54,651 nucleotides of DNA from Frankiaceae bacterium (GCA_019239875.1 JAFAZI010000022.1:1-54651), one strand, 5' to 3'. Shown: positions 43,309 to 53,816, counted from the first letter of the stretch. Notes: generated by a model not told the origin, from the sequence alone. Made by a program: numbers and translations.

Positions 43309-43616
43309 GTGCTGAGGATCTCGAGAAGTACGAGACCGAGATGGAGCTGCAGCTCTATCGCGAGTACCGCGACGTCGTCCGCCTGTTCAGCTACGTCGTG
43401 GAGACCGAACGCCGGTTCTACCTCACCAACGACGTGCAGGTCATCCAGCACACCGAGGGCGGTGAGACCTACTTCGAGGCCGTGATGCAGGACGCCTGGG
43501 TGTGGGACATGTACCGACCGGCCCGCTTCGTGAAGAACGTCCGCGTGCTCACCTTCAAAGACGTCAACGTCGAAGAGCTCCCGAAGCCTGACCTCGAGAT
43601 CCCCGAGGACCGCTAG
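43305..43616 (+). CDS. DUF2469 family protein
   Basis: This 103-residue acidic protein is an actinobacterial signature family (like Rv2901c). It starts [20 protein letters not shown] and continues [35 protein letters not shown] and [20 protein letters not shown]. It has no predicted membrane segment or enzyme motif. The GTG start overlaps the rnhB stop (GTGA), so the two are coupled; the longer frame upstream inside rnhB is spurious. Function is unknown. Confidence 0.93.
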   Translation: MSAEDLEKYETEMELQLYREYRDVVRLFSYVVETERRFYLTNDVQVIQHTEGGETYFEAVMQDAWVWDMYRPARFVKNVRVLTFKDVNVEELPKPDLEIPEDR

Positions 43617-43719
43617 GCCCCTCCACAGCTCGTCGACGCTCCTCGCCCGTCCACAGATCGCGCGTCCGCCGCGCCGTAGGGCGCACCGCCACCGGATCGT
43701 GGCTGGCGGAGGTGGTGGC

Positions 43720-44076
43720 GTGCTCGCCAAGGACGAACTGGGCAAGCGGGGTGAAGACCTCGCGGCCCGGCATCTGGTCGGCGCCGGTTTCGCGATCGTG
43801 ACCCGCAACTGGCGGTGTCCGGTCGGGGAGATCGACATCGTGGCCCGAGACGGCGATGCGCTGGTCGTCGTGGAGGTCAAGACCCGGACCTCGACCGCAT
43901 TCGGCAGCCCCGCCGAGGCGATCACACCGCGCAAGGCGGAGAAGCTCAGGGAGCTGGCGCTCACGTGGGCTCGGGAGCATCCCGACAGCCCCCGCGCCAT
44001 CCGCTTCGACGTCATCAGCGTGGTGATCCCGAAGCTGGGTCTGCCACAGCTCGAGCACCTGCGAGGGGTGATCTGA
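43720..44076 (+). CDS. yraN: UPF0102/YraN family endonuclease-like protein
   Basis: This 118-residue protein starts VLAKDELGKRGEDLAARHL and contains WRCPVGEIDIVARDGDALVV and VEVKTRTSTAFGSPAEAI. The E-(I/L)-D-x-(I/V)-A...VEVK pattern is the PD-(D/E)xK nuclease fold of the YraN family. GGAGG lies 7 bases before GTG 43720, so the start is there rather than at GTG 43699. comM begins on its stop codon. The gap of 103 bases before it holds no clear terminator or promoter. Confidence 0.92.
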   Translation: MLAKDELGKRGEDLAARHLVGAGFAIVTRNWRCPVGEIDIVARDGDALVVVEVKTRTSTAFGSPAEAITPRKAEKLRELALTWAREHPDSPRAIRFDVISVVIPKLGLPQLEHLRGVI

Positions 44077-45632
44077 TGTCGCTGGGTCGCACGTTGTGCG
44101 TCGTGATGGCCGGGCTCGAGGCGCACATCGTCACAGTCGAGGCGGACATCGGCGACGGCCTGCCGGGGATGATCTGGACCGGGCTGCCCGATGCGATGGT
44201 TCGCGAGTCCGCCAACCGCGTGAAGTCGGCGATGGGTCACAGCGGTGAGCACTGGCCCGCACGCAAGGTGACCGTCGCGTTGCTCCCGGCGTCCGTGCGC
44301 AAGACCGGGAGCGGCTTCGATCTCGCGGTGGCGATCGCCGTGCTCGCGGCGCAGCGATCCTTCGAGCCGTCGCTGGTGCGCGACGTCGTGATGATCGGGG
44401 AGCTCGGGCTGGATGGCCGGCTCTGTGGCGTCACCGGGGTGCTGCCGGCAGTGATTGGTGCGGTGCGCGCCGGCTACTCCCGCGTCGTCGTGCCGCGCGC
44501 GAACGCACCGGAGGCACGACTCGTGCCCGGCGCAGCGATCCAGGCGGTCGGAACCCTCGCGGAGCTGTGCGCGATCCTGCGCGGGGATCCGGTCGACGTG
44601 GAGCCGGTCGACCTGGCCGCGCCCCCGGTCGCAGCGCCGCCGCCCGATCTCGCCGATGTCGTCGGCCAGTCAGCCGCTCGCCACGCGATTGAGGTCGCTG
44701 CCGCGGGTGGTCATCACCTGCTGATGACCGGCCCACCGGGGGTCGGGAAGACGATGCTCGCCGAACGGCTGCCGGGCATCCTGCCGGACCTCACGGACGG
44801 GGAAGCGCTCGAGGTCAGCTCGATCCACTCCCTGATGGGCCGGCTTCCGGCCGGACAGCCGCTCATCACGCGTCCGCCGTTCTACGCGCCGCATCACTCG
44901 GCGACGCTCGCGTCGCTGGTCGGCGGCGGCATCGGCCTACCGCGGCCCGGCTTGATCTCTCTTGCCCATCGCGGCCTGCTCTTCCTCGACGAGGCGGTCG
45001 AGTTCGGCACCAAGACACTAGAGGCGCTCCGGCAGCCGCTCGAGTCCGGCGAGGTCACGATCACCCGCGCGAGCAGTGCCGCCACTTTCCCTGCGCGGTT
45101 CCAACTGGTGCTCGCCGCGAACCCATGCGCATGCGCGCGCGGTGGCCGCGTGACGGATGCCGCAAGCTGCCGATGCAGCTCGTCCCAGCTTCGGCAGTAC
45201 CAGAACAAGCTGTCCGGCCCGCTGCTGGACCGCATCGACCTGCGCACGCGTTTCGAGCCGATCAGCCGTGCGATTCTCGACGTCAACGCGCGTGGGGAGG
45301 CGACCGCGGCCGTCCGCGAGCGAGTGATGGCAGCTCGAGAACGCGCATCCTGGCGGCTCGAGGGGACGCCGTGGACGACCAACGCGCAGGTCCCCGGACC
45401 TGAGATCCGGAGTCGATGGCCGCTTCAGGGTCATGTCGTGGCGGAGCTCCAGCTCGACATGGACCGGGGCAAGGCGTCGAACCGGGGCATCGATCGGATC
45501 CTCAAGATCTCGTGGACGCTCGCGGACCTCGGCGGCCGAGGCGAGCCGAACCGGGACGACGTCGAGCTTGCACGTCACCTGCGGTTCACCTCGCCCGAGG
45601 ATGCCGCGGCCGAGCTGCGGCGCTCCGCGTGA
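44076..45632 (+). CDS. comM: YifB/ComM family Mg-chelatase-like AAA+ ATPase
   Basis: ComM is a hexameric helicase that extends homologous joints during natural transformation. The 518-residue protein has an N-terminal Lon-protease-like domain (VTVALLPASVRKTGSGFDLA), Walker A TGPPGVGKTMLAE (about residue 219), Walker B LLFLDEAVEFG, and a Cys-rich insert ANPCACARGGRVTDAASCRC near the sensor region. DRIDL is the arginine-finger region. The ATG overlaps the yraN stop by one base. The upstream open frame is not part of it. dprA overlaps its own stop. Confidence 0.95.
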   Translation: MSLGRTLCVVMAGLEAHIVTVEADIGDGLPGMIWTGLPDAMVRESANRVKSAMGHSGEHWPARKVTVALLPASVRKTGSGFDLAVAIAVLAAQRSFEPSLVRDVVMIGELGLDGRLCGVTGVLPAVIGAVRAGYSRVVVPRANAPEARLVPGAAIQAVGTLAELCAILRGDPVDVEPVDLAAPPVAAPPPDLADVVGQSAARHAIEVAAAGGHHLLMTGPPGVGKTMLAERLPGILPDLTDGEALEVSSIHSLMGRLPAGQPLITRPPFYAPHHSATLASLVGGGIGLPRPGLISLAHRGLLFLDEAVEFGTKTLEALRQPLESGEVTITRASSAATFPARFQLVLAANPCACARGGRVTDAASCRCSSSQLRQYQNKLSGPLLDRIDLRTRFEPISRAILDVNARGEATAAVRERVMAARERASWRLEGTPWTTNAQVPGPEIRSRWPLQGHVVAELQLDMDRGKASNRGIDRILKISWTLADLGGRGEPNRDDVELARHLRFTSPEDAAAELRRSA

Positions 45633-46798
45633 TCTGCGACGAGGAGCGCGCCGCGCGGGCGCTGCTCCTGCGCGCCTCGGAGCCGGTGACGCCCAACCTG
45701 ATCCGCCACGTGCGTGCCGTCGGCGCGGTCCAGGCGATCACGGACATCCGCCGCGGTACGGCGGTGGGGGCGATCGACGTCGCGGCGTTGGCGCACCGGA
45801 TCATGGACTTCTCCGGCGAGCGGGAGCTGGCCGCCGCCGCCGACCAGGGAATCCGGCTCGTGTGCCCGGGTGACGAGGAATGGCCAGCTGGGCTCGACGA
45901 CCTGGCCGGCCAGGTCGCCGACAGCTTCGGGCTCTGGGTCCGCGGTCCGCTCTCGCTGGCCGAGACCTGCGCCCGGGCGGTGGCCATCGTGGGGACCAGG
46001 GCAGCGACCGACTACGGCGCGACCGTCGCTGTCGAGTTCGCGGCCGGACTGGCCGACCAGGGATGGACGGTGGTGTCAGGGATGGCGTTCGGCATCGACG
46101 CGGCGGCGCATCGAGGGGCGCTCGCGAGGCATGGTGCAACTGTTGCCGTGCTCGCGTGCGGGGTCGACAACGCGTACCCCCGAGCGCACCGGTCGCTGCA
46201 CGAGCAGATCTGCGCGACCGGCCTCGTGGTCAGTGAGCATCCGCTCGGCGCGGCGCCGCAGCGGCCGAGGTTCCTGGTCCGCAACCGGATCATCGCTGCG
46301 CTGTCGGCCGGCACCGTCGTGGTGGAGGCAGCCCCGCGCAGTGGCGCGCGCTCGACCGCCCGACACGCGGGCGAGCTGTATCGCCACGTGATGGCGGTCC
46401 CCGGGCCGATCTCCTCGACGACCTCCGCCGGGTGTCATCAGCTCCTGCGTGACCGGCCGGACACCGTGCTGGTCACCAAGGTCGATGAGATCCTCGAGCA
46501 GGTCGGGGAGATGGGCCAGTTCGCCGATCGGGTCACTGGCCCGGTCCGCCGCCGAGACCTGCTCGGTCCGGCGGTCAGCCGGGTGCTCGATGCGGTGCCG
46601 GTGATCCGGGCCGCGCCGGTCGCGCGAATCGCCGCGACCGCCGGAATGCGGGAGGACGCTGTCGCCGCAGCGCTCGCGGCGCTTGCGGTCAACGGCCTGG
46701 TCGAGGCGGACTCCGACGGGTGGCGCATGACGCGTCTGGGTCGTGACGAGCGCCGAGCCGACAGCGGACCCGAGGAGCTGCCGTTGGGCTGGTGGTGA
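45629..46798 (+). CDS. dprA: DNA-processing protein DprA
   Basis: DprA binds incoming single-stranded DNA and loads RecA during transformation. The 389-residue protein has an N-terminal SAM-like helical domain, a central Rossmann-like domain (about 105-300: [77 protein letters not shown]) and a C-terminal winged helix. The GTG overlaps the comM stop (GTGA). The pair comM-dprA is conserved in actinobacteria, although natural transformation is rarely observed there. xerC follows. Confidence 0.96.
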   Translation: MICDEERAARALLLRASEPVTPNLIRHVRAVGAVQAITDIRRGTAVGAIDVAALAHRIMDFSGERELAAAADQGIRLVCPGDEEWPAGLDDLAGQVADSFGLWVRGPLSLAETCARAVAIVGTRAATDYGATVAVEFAAGLADQGWTVVSGMAFGIDAAAHRGALARHGATVAVLACGVDNAYPRAHRSLHEQICATGLVVSEHPLGAAPQRPRFLVRNRIIAALSAGTVVVEAAPRSGARSTARHAGELYRHVMAVPGPISSTTSAGCHQLLRDRPDTVLVTKVDEILEQVGEMGQFADRVTGPVRRRDLLGPAVSRVLDAVPVIRAAPVARIAATAGMREDAVAAALAALAVNGLVEADSDGWRMTRLGRDERRADSGPEELPLGWW

Positions 46799-46850
46799 GC
46801 ATGTGGCGTGGTGGCTTGACCCGCCCGCCGAACCATCGCAGCGTGGAGGG

Positions 46851-47774
46851 GTGGACCGGGCCGAGATCGAGCTGCCGCCGGAGTTCGCCGGTGTGCGAGA
46901 GCGGTACGTCGATCACCTGACCTTCGAGCGCGGCCTTTCCGAGCACACCGTGCGCGCGTACGCCGGTGACGTGACCAGCTTGTTCGACCACGCTGTGCGG
47001 ATGCGGTGCGACACCGTCGCGGACATCTCGATCAGCGTGCTGCGGTCCTGGTTGGCCAGGCTGCACACCTCGGGTGCCAGCCGATCGACGCTCGCGCGCC
47101 GCGCCTCCTCCGCGCGGGTCTTCACGGCTTGGGCGGTTCGAGACGGCGCGATGGATGCCGACCCGGGGGTCCTGCTGGTGTCACCGAAAGGGCGCCGGCC
47201 GCTCCCCGAGGTGCTGCGCGTCGACGAGGCTGCTGCCGTCATGGCGGCGGCGGGGGAGGACCGCACCCCCATCGGGCTGCGCAACGCGGCGATCGTCGAG
47301 CTGCTTTACGCGACCGGCGCCCGAGTCAGCGAGCTCTGCGGGCTCGACATCGACGACCTCGACATGGGCCGACGCACCGCTCGTCTGATGGGCAAGGGCG
47401 CGAAGGAGCGGACCGTTCCGCTCGGTGAACCGGCACTCGCGGCCGTCAACGCCTGGCTGTCGGGCGGCCGGCCGCGGCTGATGACCCCGGACAGCGGACC
47501 TGCGCTGTTGCTGGGGGCCCGCGGGCGGCGGATCGACCCGCGAACCGCCCGGCAGGTGGTGCACGCGCGCCTGTCCGCCGTACCTGGCGTGTCTGATCTT
47601 GGTCCGCACGGGTTGCGACATACTGCCGCCACGCACCTGCTCGAGGGTGGCGCTGACCTGAGAAGCGTTCAGGAACTGCTCGGTCACGCTACGCTCGCTA
47701 CAACGCAGATTTACACGCATGTGTCCATCGACCGACTGAGGGCTACCTATGAGCGGGCGCACCCCCGAGCGTGA
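46851..47774 (+). CDS. xerC: Tyrosine recombinase XerC
   Basis: XerC with XerD resolves chromosome dimers at dif. The 307-residue protein has a core-binding domain ([20 protein letters not shown]) and a catalytic domain with the full set: Arg158 in GARVSEL, His253 and Arg256 in [12 protein letters not shown], His279 in [14 protein letters not shown], and nucleophile Tyr288. GTG 46851 gives a normal length, but it sits directly after GGAGGG, a poor spacing; GTG 46803 with a longer N-terminus is also possible. Its last 26 bases overlap the whiG start. Confidence 0.95.
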   Translation: MDRAEIELPPEFAGVRERYVDHLTFERGLSEHTVRAYAGDVTSLFDHAVRMRCDTVADISISVLRSWLARLHTSGASRSTLARRASSARVFTAWAVRDGAMDADPGVLLVSPKGRRPLPEVLRVDEAAAVMAAAGEDRTPIGLRNAAIVELLYATGARVSELCGLDIDDLDMGRRTARLMGKGAKERTVPLGEPALAAVNAWLSGGRPRLMTPDSGPALLLGARGRRIDPRTARQVVHARLSAVPGVSDLGPHGLRHTAATHLLEGGADLRSVQELLGHATLATTQIYTHVSIDRLRATYERAHPRA

Positions 47775-48585
47775 TCAGTCCACGCTCGAGGCCGATGACC
47801 TTGCGCCGGATCCTGCCTCCGTCGAAGCGGCCCTGGCTGAACTGTGGCGTGACTTCAAGAAGACCGGGGCGACGCAGCTCCGCGAACGTCTGATCCTGCA
47901 CTACTCGCCGCTGGTCAAGTATGTCGCCGGACGCGTCGGTGTCGGTCTGCCGCCGAACATCGAACAGGCGGACCTCGTCTCCTACGGGATCTTCGGCCTG
48001 ATCGACGCGATCAACAAGTTCGACATCGAGCGCGCGATCAAGTTCGAGACCTACGCGATCAGCCGCATCAAGGGCGCGATCATCGACGAGCTGCGCGCGA
48101 TCGACTGGATCCCTCGTTCGGTCCGGTACAAGGCTCGCGAGGTCGAGAAGGCCTACGCGGCGCTCGAGGCACGCCTGCACCGGACGCCGACCGAGGCCGA
48201 GGTCGCCGAGGAGCTCGGCATCCCGCTCGAGGACCTCCACCAGATCTTCAGCCAGGTCTCCTTCGTCAACGTCATCGCGCTCGACGAGCTGCTCAACGTC
48301 GGCGGCGAGCGCGGGGACAAGCTGTCGCTCGTCGACACGCTCGAGGACACGAAGGCGGAGGACCCGGTCGCGGCCTTCGAGACCGAGGAGACGAAGTACC
48401 TGCTGGCCCGTGCGATCAACACGCTCCCCGAGCGGGAGAAGATCGTCGTCACGCTCTATTACTACGAGGGGTTGACGCTCGCCGAGATCGGCCAGGTGCT
48501 CGGCGTCACCGAGAGCCGGATCTGTCAGATGCACACCAAGGCCGTCCTGCAGCTGCGCGGCAAGCTCGCCGACCAGAAGGATTGA
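47749..48585 (+). CDS. whiG: WhiG/FliA-family RNA polymerase sigma factor
   Basis: This 278-residue sigma-28 family protein has region 2 ([56 protein letters not shown]), region 3 ([20 protein letters not shown]) and region 4 ([34 protein letters not shown]). In Streptomyces WhiG starts sporulation of aerial hyphae; in motile actinobacteria the homologue drives flagellar genes. Sequence cannot tell which. GAGGG lies about 7 bases before the ATG, inside xerC. The 26-base overlap with xerC is unusually large for this window. Stops overlap the next gene. Confidence 0.93.
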   Translation: MSGRTPERDQSTLEADDLAPDPASVEAALAELWRDFKKTGATQLRERLILHYSPLVKYVAGRVGVGLPPNIEQADLVSYGIFGLIDAINKFDIERAIKFETYAISRIKGAIIDELRAIDWIPRSVRYKAREVEKAYAALEARLHRTPTEAEVAEELGIPLEDLHQIFSQVSFVNVIALDELLNVGGERGDKLSLVDTLEDTKAEDPVAAFETEETKYLLARAINTLPEREKIVVTLYYYEGLTLAEIGQVLGVTESRICQMHTKAVLQLRGKLADQKD

Positions 48586-49064
48586 CCGACCTCAAGCGGC
48601 TCGCCCCTGACGACTGGCAGCTGGTCCGCGAGGTCCGGCTGCGCTGCCTGGCGGACTCCCCGGGAGCCTTCGCGTCCACCTACGAGCGGGAAGTCGGGTA
48701 CGACGAGACCCGGTGGCGGCAACTCCTCGGCAGCGGCGCCTGGTTCGTCGCCGTCGACGGCGAAGCAGCGGTCGGACTGGTCTGTGGGTTCCATCCGGAC
48801 GACGCACCCGTCGGACAGGTCCACCTGGTGGCGATGTGGGTGGCGGCCGAGGCGCGCGGCACTGGCCTCGCCGATCGGCTGATCGACGCCGTCGTCGACT
48901 GGACCCGAGCCGAGGGCGGCACCGAGGTCACGCTCGGCGTCACCAAGGGCAACGATCGGGCCCGGCACGTGTACGAGCGGTACGGATTCCTCGCCACCGA
49001 GACGAATGTCCCGTTCGAGGGCCGCCCAGACCTCGTCATCGACATCTACCGTCTCGAGGTCTGA
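48582..49064 (+). CDS. GNAT family N-acetyltransferase
   Basis: This 160-residue acetyltransferase starts at TTG overlapping the whiG stop (TTGA). It contains [20 protein letters not shown], the acetyl-CoA pyrophosphate loop (R-G-T-G), and [12 protein letters not shown], the C-terminal motif. [20 protein letters not shown] near the N-terminus is common in a group of GNAT proteins of unknown substrate. It is coupled to whiG but a link is not known. It ends 2 bases before the convergent M23 gene. Confidence 0.88.
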   Translation: MTDLKRLAPDDWQLVREVRLRCLADSPGAFASTYEREVGYDETRWRQLLGSGAWFVAVDGEAAVGLVCGFHPDDAPVGQVHLVAMWVAAEARGTGLADRLIDAVVDWTRAEGGTEVTLGVTKGNDRARHVYERYGFLATETNVPFEGRPDLVIDIYRLEV

Positions 49065-49066
49065 GC

Positions 49067-49543
49067 TCAACCCGGTTCTTGCGGGTTGAGGGGTAGCAGC
49101 CGGACCTGCTCGAGGCCCAACAGAGCCAGCGGATCGAGGTAGGCGTCCCCGCGCAGTAGCCCCCAGTGCAGGCACGCCGCCGGCGGACAGTGGGAGCCGG
49201 TCGCGGTGAGGCGCCCGATCACCTCCCCGGTGGTCACGACGTCGCCGCGGTGCACCGAGACCCGCAGCGGCTGGTAAGTGGTGCGCAGCGCGCCCGTCGT
49301 GATCGAGACGACCCCAACGCCCGCGATCGGTCCGGCGAAGGTCACGACACCAGACCCCGCAGCGTGGACGGCCGCGCCCGGCCGCCCGGCGAGGTCCAGC
49401 CCGCGATTGCCGGGCAGCCAGCGCTGCGCGGGTGGAGCGAAGTCGTGCACGATCCGGTTCGGAACCGGGCGCAGCGGCCACTGCCAGACCGGCGCTGCCG
49501 GCGCGGCCGACAGCAAGGCGGCGATGAGAGCAAGAATCGGCAT
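49067..49543 (-). CDS. Secreted M23-family peptidase homologue, altered zinc ligand
   Basis: This 158-residue protein has an N-terminal signal-like segment (MPILALIAALLSAAPAA) and a LytM-type domain: RIVHDFAPPAQRW, PGNRGLDLAGRPGAAVHA, GSGVVTFAG, RTTYQPLRV, GEVIGRL and CLHWGLLRG. The zinc-ligand His of the first motif (HRGxD in relatives) is Asn here (codon AAT). The last motif is CLH, as in its actinobacterial relatives, with the other His replaced by Cys. The enzyme is therefore probably inactive and might act as a regulator of other wall hydrolases. The gene sits opposite rpsB, like Rv2891 in mycobacteria. Confidence 0.85.
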   Translation of the reverse strand: MPILALIAALLSAAPAAPVWQWPLRPVPNRIVHDFAPPAQRWLPGNRGLDLAGRPGAAVHAAGSGVVTFAGPIAGVGVVSITTGALRTTYQPLRVSVHRGDVVTTGEVIGRLTATGSHCPPAACLHWGLLRGDAYLDPLALLGLEQVRLLPLNPQEPG

Positions 49544-49867
49544 GCCTCGATGGTGGGGGCGCCGCCGGTGCCCGCGACCGCGCGTCGGAGCCCTGTGGAT
49601 GCCGCAGAGGGCGACCGAGCCTGTGGACTAACGCTCCGCGGCAAATCCAACGTAGACTCGCCGGCAGCGATCCGCCCAGGTGGATCGACTTCGCACGGCT
49701 CCAGATCACTCGGAAACTCAGTCGGGTGAGGCGCGCCGCACGGTCCCCTCGGGGAGCGGCACGTCGGAGGCGTCAGGCGCGGCGGCCAACCGGTCGGCGC
49801 GGACAACCGGAGCGCGCTCCGGTGTGCCACATCGCTGGCACGCCACGCGTGCGAGAGGAGCACCACC
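49544..49867 (+). promoter_or_regulatory. Intergenic region with rpsB-tsf promoter candidate and structured leader
   Basis: This 324-base region separates the minus-strand M23 gene from rpsB. TAGACT (49653-49658) is a possible rpsB -10, giving a leader of about 205 bases. The leader has a 16-base perfect palindrome CCGGAGCGCGCTCCGG (49807-49822) directly followed by a 6-bp hairpin GTGCCA-N6-TGGCAC (49824-49841), just before the ribosome site GAGAGGAG. In many bacteria the rpsB leader is bound by S2 to repress the operon; these hairpins could serve that. No open reading frame here is convincing, and no other signal was found in 49544-49652. Confidence 0.5.
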
Positions 49868-50803
49868 ATGGCCGTCGTCACGATGCGCCAGATGCTGGAG
49901 AGCGGCGTCCACTTCGGGCACCAGACCCGTCGCTGGAACCCCAAGATGAAGCGCTTCATCTTCACGGAGCGCAACGGCATCTACATCATCGACCTGCAAC
50001 AGTCGCTGTCCTACATCGACCGCTCGTTCGACTTCATCAAGGAGACGGTCGCCCACGGCGGCACCGTCCTCTTTGTCGGGACCAAGAAGCAGGCGCAGGA
50101 CGCGATCGCCGAGCAGGCGACCCGCGTCGGCATGCCGTACGTCAACCAGCGCTGGCTCGGCGGCATGCTCACGAACTTCTCGACCGTCCACAAGCGGCTC
50201 CAGCGCCTCAAGGAGCTCGAGGCGATCGAGGCCACCGGTGGCACCAACGTGACCACCAAGAAGGAAGCCCTCATGATGTCCCGCGAGCGCGAGAAGCTCT
50301 CTCGCACGCTCGGCGGCATCCGTGACATGGCGAAGCTCCCGAGTGCGATCTGGGTGGTGGACACCAACAAGGAGCACATCGCGGTCGCCGAGGCCCGCAA
50401 GCTGAAGATCCCCGTCATCGCGATCCTCGACAGCAACTGCGATCCGGACCTCGTCGACTACCCGATCCCCGGCAACGACGACGCCATCCGTTCGGTGGCA
50501 ACGCTGACGCGGGTCGTCGCCGACGCCGTCGCGGACGGCCTCATCGCACGTGCCGCTGCCGCGGAGAGCGACGAGAAGCCTGAGCCCGGAACGCTCGGCG
50601 CCGACGAGCCGCTTGCCGACTGGGAGCGTGAGCTCCTCGAGGGCGGCGACAAGCCGGCCGAGCCGGCTGCGGCTGCACCTGCCGCGCCGGAAGCCGCTAC
50701 CGCGCCCGAGGCCGAGCCCGAGGTGCTGGCCCCCGCGACCCCGGGTGCCGAAGCGGCACCGCTTGCGGAGGACACCGCAGCCCAGCCGCCCGCTGAGTCC
50801 TGA
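49868..50803 (+). CDS. rpsB: 30S ribosomal protein S2
   Basis: S2 binds the 30S subunit late in assembly and controls its own operon. The 311-residue protein has [32 protein letters not shown] and WLGGMLTNF, all diagnostic. Residues about 1-255 are the S2 fold. A tail of about 55 residues rich in Ala, Pro and Glu follows, as in other actinobacteria. GAGGAG precedes the ATG. tsf follows by 27 bases, the universal order. Confidence 0.97.
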   Translation: MAVVTMRQMLESGVHFGHQTRRWNPKMKRFIFTERNGIYIIDLQQSLSYIDRSFDFIKETVAHGGTVLFVGTKKQAQDAIAEQATRVGMPYVNQRWLGGMLTNFSTVHKRLQRLKELEAIEATGGTNVTTKKEALMMSREREKLSRTLGGIRDMAKLPSAIWVVDTNKEHIAVAEARKLKIPVIAILDSNCDPDLVDYPIPGNDDAIRSVATLTRVVADAVADGLIARAAAAESDEKPEPGTLGADEPLADWERELLEGGDKPAEPAAAAPAAPEAATAPEAEPEVLAPATPGAEAAPLAEDTAAQPPAES

Positions 50804-50830
50804 GACCGACGTACGACGTAAGGAAGACAG

Positions 50831-51646
50831 ATGGCTGTCAGCGCAGCTGACGTGAAGAAGCTCCGCGACCTCACCGGCGCGGGGATGATGGACTGCAAGC
50901 GGGCTCTCGAGGAGGCCGACGGCGACTTCGACAAGGCCGTCGAGATCCTGCGGGTCAAGCAAGGTGCCAAGGTCGCGAAGCGTGGCTCGGAGCGCGAGGC
51001 CACCAACGGGCTCGTCGTCGCCGCCGAGGGTGCCATGATCTCGCTGCTGTCGGAGACCGACTTCGTCGCGAAGAACGAGGAGTTCCAGACCCTCGCAACG
51101 GACATCGTCGCGCTCGCCGCCCAGAGCAAGCCGGCGGACGTTGCGGCGCTGAACGCCGCGACGCTCTCCGACGGACGGACCGTGGCCACGGCGATCGAGC
51201 AGACCGCCGCCGCCATCGGCGAGAAGCTCGAGCTCGGCCAGCTGGCGATCTTCGAGGGCAAGACCACGACCTATCTGCACAAGCGGGCGACTGACCTGCC
51301 GCCGCAGATCGGTGTGCTCGTGGCCTTCGACGGTGATGACGCCGAGACGGCGCGCGGCGTCGCGATGCAGGTCGCGACGTACAACCCGCAGTACCTGACG
51401 CGTGACGAGGTGCCCGCCGACATCGTCGACAACGAGCGCCGAATCGCGGAGGCGACCGCCCGCGAGGAGGGCAAGCCCGAGCAGGCGCTGCCGAAGATCA
51501 TCGAAGGTCGCGTCAACGGCTTCTTCAAGGACAACGTCCTGCTCGAGCAGGCCTACGTCCGCGACAACAAGAAGACCGTGAAGGCAGTCCTCGACGAAGC
51601 CGGGGTCACGCTCACCAAGTTCGTCCGATTCGCGGTGGGTGGGTAA
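50831..51646 (+). CDS. tsf: Elongation factor Ts
   Basis: EF-Ts recycles EF-Tu by exchanging GDP for GTP. The 271-residue protein starts [20 protein letters not shown] and has [20 protein letters not shown] (UBA-like N-terminal domain), the core motif [13 protein letters not shown] that inserts into EF-Tu, and the coiled-coil/dimerisation domain near the end. AAGGAAG lies before the ATG. Encoded just after rpsB, as usual. Confidence 0.97.
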   Translation: MAVSAADVKKLRDLTGAGMMDCKRALEEADGDFDKAVEILRVKQGAKVAKRGSEREATNGLVVAAEGAMISLLSETDFVAKNEEFQTLATDIVALAAQSKPADVAALNAATLSDGRTVATAIEQTAAAIGEKLELGQLAIFEGKTTTYLHKRATDLPPQIGVLVAFDGDDAETARGVAMQVATYNPQYLTRDEVPADIVDNERRIAEATAREEGKPEQALPKIIEGRVNGFFKDNVLLEQAYVRDNKKTVKAVLDEAGVTLTKFVRFAVGG

Positions 51647-51656
51647 GACTCCCCAC

Positions 51657-52379
51657 ATGGACATCGCTCCCACGCACTGGAACCGCGTCCTGCTGAAGCT
51701 CGGCGGGGAGATGTTCGGTGGCGGGCAGGTCGGGGTCGATCCGGACGTCGTCCAGGACGTGGCGCGACAGATCGCTGATGTTGTTAGCACCGGGGTCCAG
51801 GTCGCCGTTGTGATCGGCGGTGGGAACTTCTTCCGCGGCCAGGAGCTGTCCGAACGTGGGATGGACCGGGGGCGCGCCGACTACATGGGCATGCTCGGCA
51901 CCGTCATGAACTGCCTCGCCCTTCAGGACTTCTTGGAGAAGCAGGGCGTCGAGACCCGGGTGCAGACGGCGATCGCGATGGGACAGGTGGCCGAGCCGTA
52001 CATCCCACGCCGCGCGATCCGGCATCTCGAGAAGGGGCGCGTGGTCATCTTCGGGGCGGGCCTCGGTGCGCCGTACTTCTCCACCGACACGTGTGGGGCG
52101 CAACGCGCGCTCGAGATCGGTGCGGAGGTCTTCCTGATGGCCAAGGGCGTCGACGGCGTGTACGACGACGACCCGCGGACGAACCCTGCGGCAACGCGCT
52201 TCGACCGGATCACCTACTCGGAGGTGCTGGCTCGCGGGCTGAAGGTGGCCGACGCAACGGCGTTCACCATGTGCATGGACAACAACCTTCCGATCGTCGT
52301 GTTCAACCTGCTCGTCGACGGAAACATCGCTCGCGCCGTCCGCGGTGAGAGCATCGGCACGGTTGTCGGCAAGGCATAG
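51657..52379 (+). CDS. pyrH: Uridylate kinase
   Basis: PyrH phosphorylates UMP to UDP in pyrimidine nucleotide synthesis. The 240-residue amino-acid-kinase-fold protein has [62 protein letters not shown] and [19 protein letters not shown]. The ATG at 51657 gives the standard start; the frame opens 6 codons earlier inside the end of tsf. No strong ribosome site is visible. frr follows by 13 bases. Confidence 0.97.
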   Translation: MDIAPTHWNRVLLKLGGEMFGGGQVGVDPDVVQDVARQIADVVSTGVQVAVVIGGGNFFRGQELSERGMDRGRADYMGMLGTVMNCLALQDFLEKQGVETRVQTAIAMGQVAEPYIPRRAIRHLEKGRVVIFGAGLGAPYFSTDTCGAQRALEIGAEVFLMAKGVDGVYDDDPRTNPAATRFDRITYSEVLARGLKVADATAFTMCMDNNLPIVVFNLLVDGNIARAVRGESIGTVVGKA

Positions 52380-52392
52380 GAGGACGGCGGAC

Positions 52393-52950
52393 GTGATCGA
52401 CGAGACTCTCTTCGAGGCCGAGGAGAAGATGGACAAGGCCGTCGCGGTGCTGCACGACGACCTCGCGACCATCCGCACCGGCCGCGCCACGCCGCAGACG
52501 TTCTCGAAGATCGTCGCGGACTACTACGGCGCGCCGACCCCGATGAACCAGCTCGCGACGTTGACGGTGCCGGAGCCCCGGATGGCGATCATCTCGCCGT
52601 ACGACAAAGGGTCGCTCGCAGCCATCGAGAAGGCGATTCGCGACAGCGACCTCGGAGTCAATCCCACGAGTGACGGCAACGTGATCCGCGTCGTGTTCCC
52701 GCAGCTGACCGAGGAGCGCCGCAAGGAAATGATCAAGGTTGCCCGCTCGAAGGCCGAGGACGGCCGGATCTCGATCCGCAACATCCGGCGCCACGCGAAG
52801 GAAGCACTCGACAAGCTCGCGAAGGACGGCGAGACCGGAAAGGACGACGTCGAGCGAGCGGAGAAGGAGCTCGAGAAGACCACGCACCGCTACGTCGAGT
52901 CCGTCGACGAGGCGTTGCGTGCCAAGGAAGCCGAACTCCTCGAAGTCTGA
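52393..52950 (+). CDS. frr: Ribosome recycling factor
   Basis: RRF, with EF-G, splits the post-termination ribosome. The protein is exactly the usual 185 residues. It starts [20 protein letters not shown] (GTG) and contains [49 protein letters not shown]-type and [14 protein letters not shown]. The L-shaped triple-helix region is complete. GGAGG lies 9 bases upstream. The upstream open frame within pyrH is spurious. cdsA follows by 2 bases. Confidence 0.98.
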   Translation: MIDETLFEAEEKMDKAVAVLHDDLATIRTGRATPQTFSKIVADYYGAPTPMNQLATLTVPEPRMAIISPYDKGSLAAIEKAIRDSDLGVNPTSDGNVIRVVFPQLTEERRKEMIKVARSKAEDGRISIRNIRRHAKEALDKLAKDGETGKDDVERAEKELEKTTHRYVESVDEALRAKEAELLEV

Positions 52951-52952
52951 TC

Positions 52953-53816
52953 GTGGTTGAGGTGAGCGAACGGCCAGCGGCCGCCGGAGCCGGCGAGCCG
53001 AAGCCGAGCCGGGCTGGACGCAACCTGCCCGTGGCGCTCGCGTTCGGCCTTGGACTCGGCGGTCTCGTTCTCGTCACCCTGTACACGTACAAGCCGGTGT
53101 TTCTCGGTGTGGTCGTCGTTGCCATCGTCATCGGCGTCTTCGAGTTCTGCCGCGCCCTCACCGCGAAGGGGATCAACGCGGCCACCATCCCGGTCGCCGC
53201 CGGATCGATCGCGATTGTCGTCACGTCCTACACCGACGGTCGCCACGCGATGACCGCGGCCATGCTCTACACACTTCCCGCGATCCTTGCGTGGCGGGTG
53301 TTCCGCGGCGTCGACGGCGTCGTTGCCGATGTCTCGGGTTCGGTCCTCGCCTTGCTCTACGTCGGGTTCCTCGCGGGCTTCGCCGGCCTGATGCTCGCCG
53401 CTCACGACGGCGACCGCCGCGTCACGTGCTTCGTCGCCACGGTCGTCGCCAGTGACGTCGGGGGATACGCGACCGGAGTGTTGTTCGGCAAGCACCTGAT
53501 GGCGCCGAAGGTCAGCCCCAAGAAGTCATGGGAAGGGCTCGCCGGGTCGATCATCATGTGCGCGTCGATCGGCGTCATCTTGTGCACGTCCCTGCTGGAC
53601 ACGCACTGGTGGCAGGGCGCGCTCTTCGGGCTCGCGATCGTGGCATCCGCGACACTCGGCGACCTCGGTGAGTCGATGATCAAGCGCGATCTCGGAATCA
53701 AAGACATGGGCAGCCTCATCCCAGGCCACGGCGGAATCCTCGACCGGCTCGACTCACTGCTGCCAAGCGCGCCGGTCGCGTGGGCCGTACTTGCGGCCTT
53801 CGTCCCGTTGCCGTGA
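52953..53816 (+). CDS. cdsA: Phosphatidate cytidylyltransferase
   Basis: CdsA makes CDP-diacylglycerol, the branch point to all actinobacterial phospholipids. The 287-residue protein has about seven hydrophobic segments and the signature [19 protein letters not shown] with [15 protein letters not shown] at the C-terminus, in which the Asp residues bind Mg2+ and CTP. The first 25 residues are polar and variable. The start is the GTG at 52953, with a GTG three codons later also possible. rlmN overlaps its stop. It links to plsC and gpsA upstream in the window. Confidence 0.96.
   Translation: MVEVSERPAAAGAGEPKPSRAGRNLPVALAFGLGLGGLVLVTLYTYKPVFLGVVVVAIVIGVFEFCRALTAKGINAATIPVAAGSIAIVVTSYTDGRHAMTAAMLYTLPAILAWRVFRGVDGVVADVSGSVLALLYVGFLAGFAGLMLAAHDGDRRVTCFVATVVASDVGGYATGVLFGKHLMAPKVSPKKSWEGLAGSIIMCASIGVILCTSLLDTHWWQGALFGLAIVASATLGDLGESMIKRDLGIKDMGSLIPGHGGILDRLDSLLPSAPVAWAVLAAFVPLP

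Noticed and set aside
49680-49949. 89-codon plus-strand frame before and into rpsB
   Set aside because: It overlaps the rpsB start in another frame and encodes a low-complexity Arg/Ser/Ala sequence without a ribosome site.
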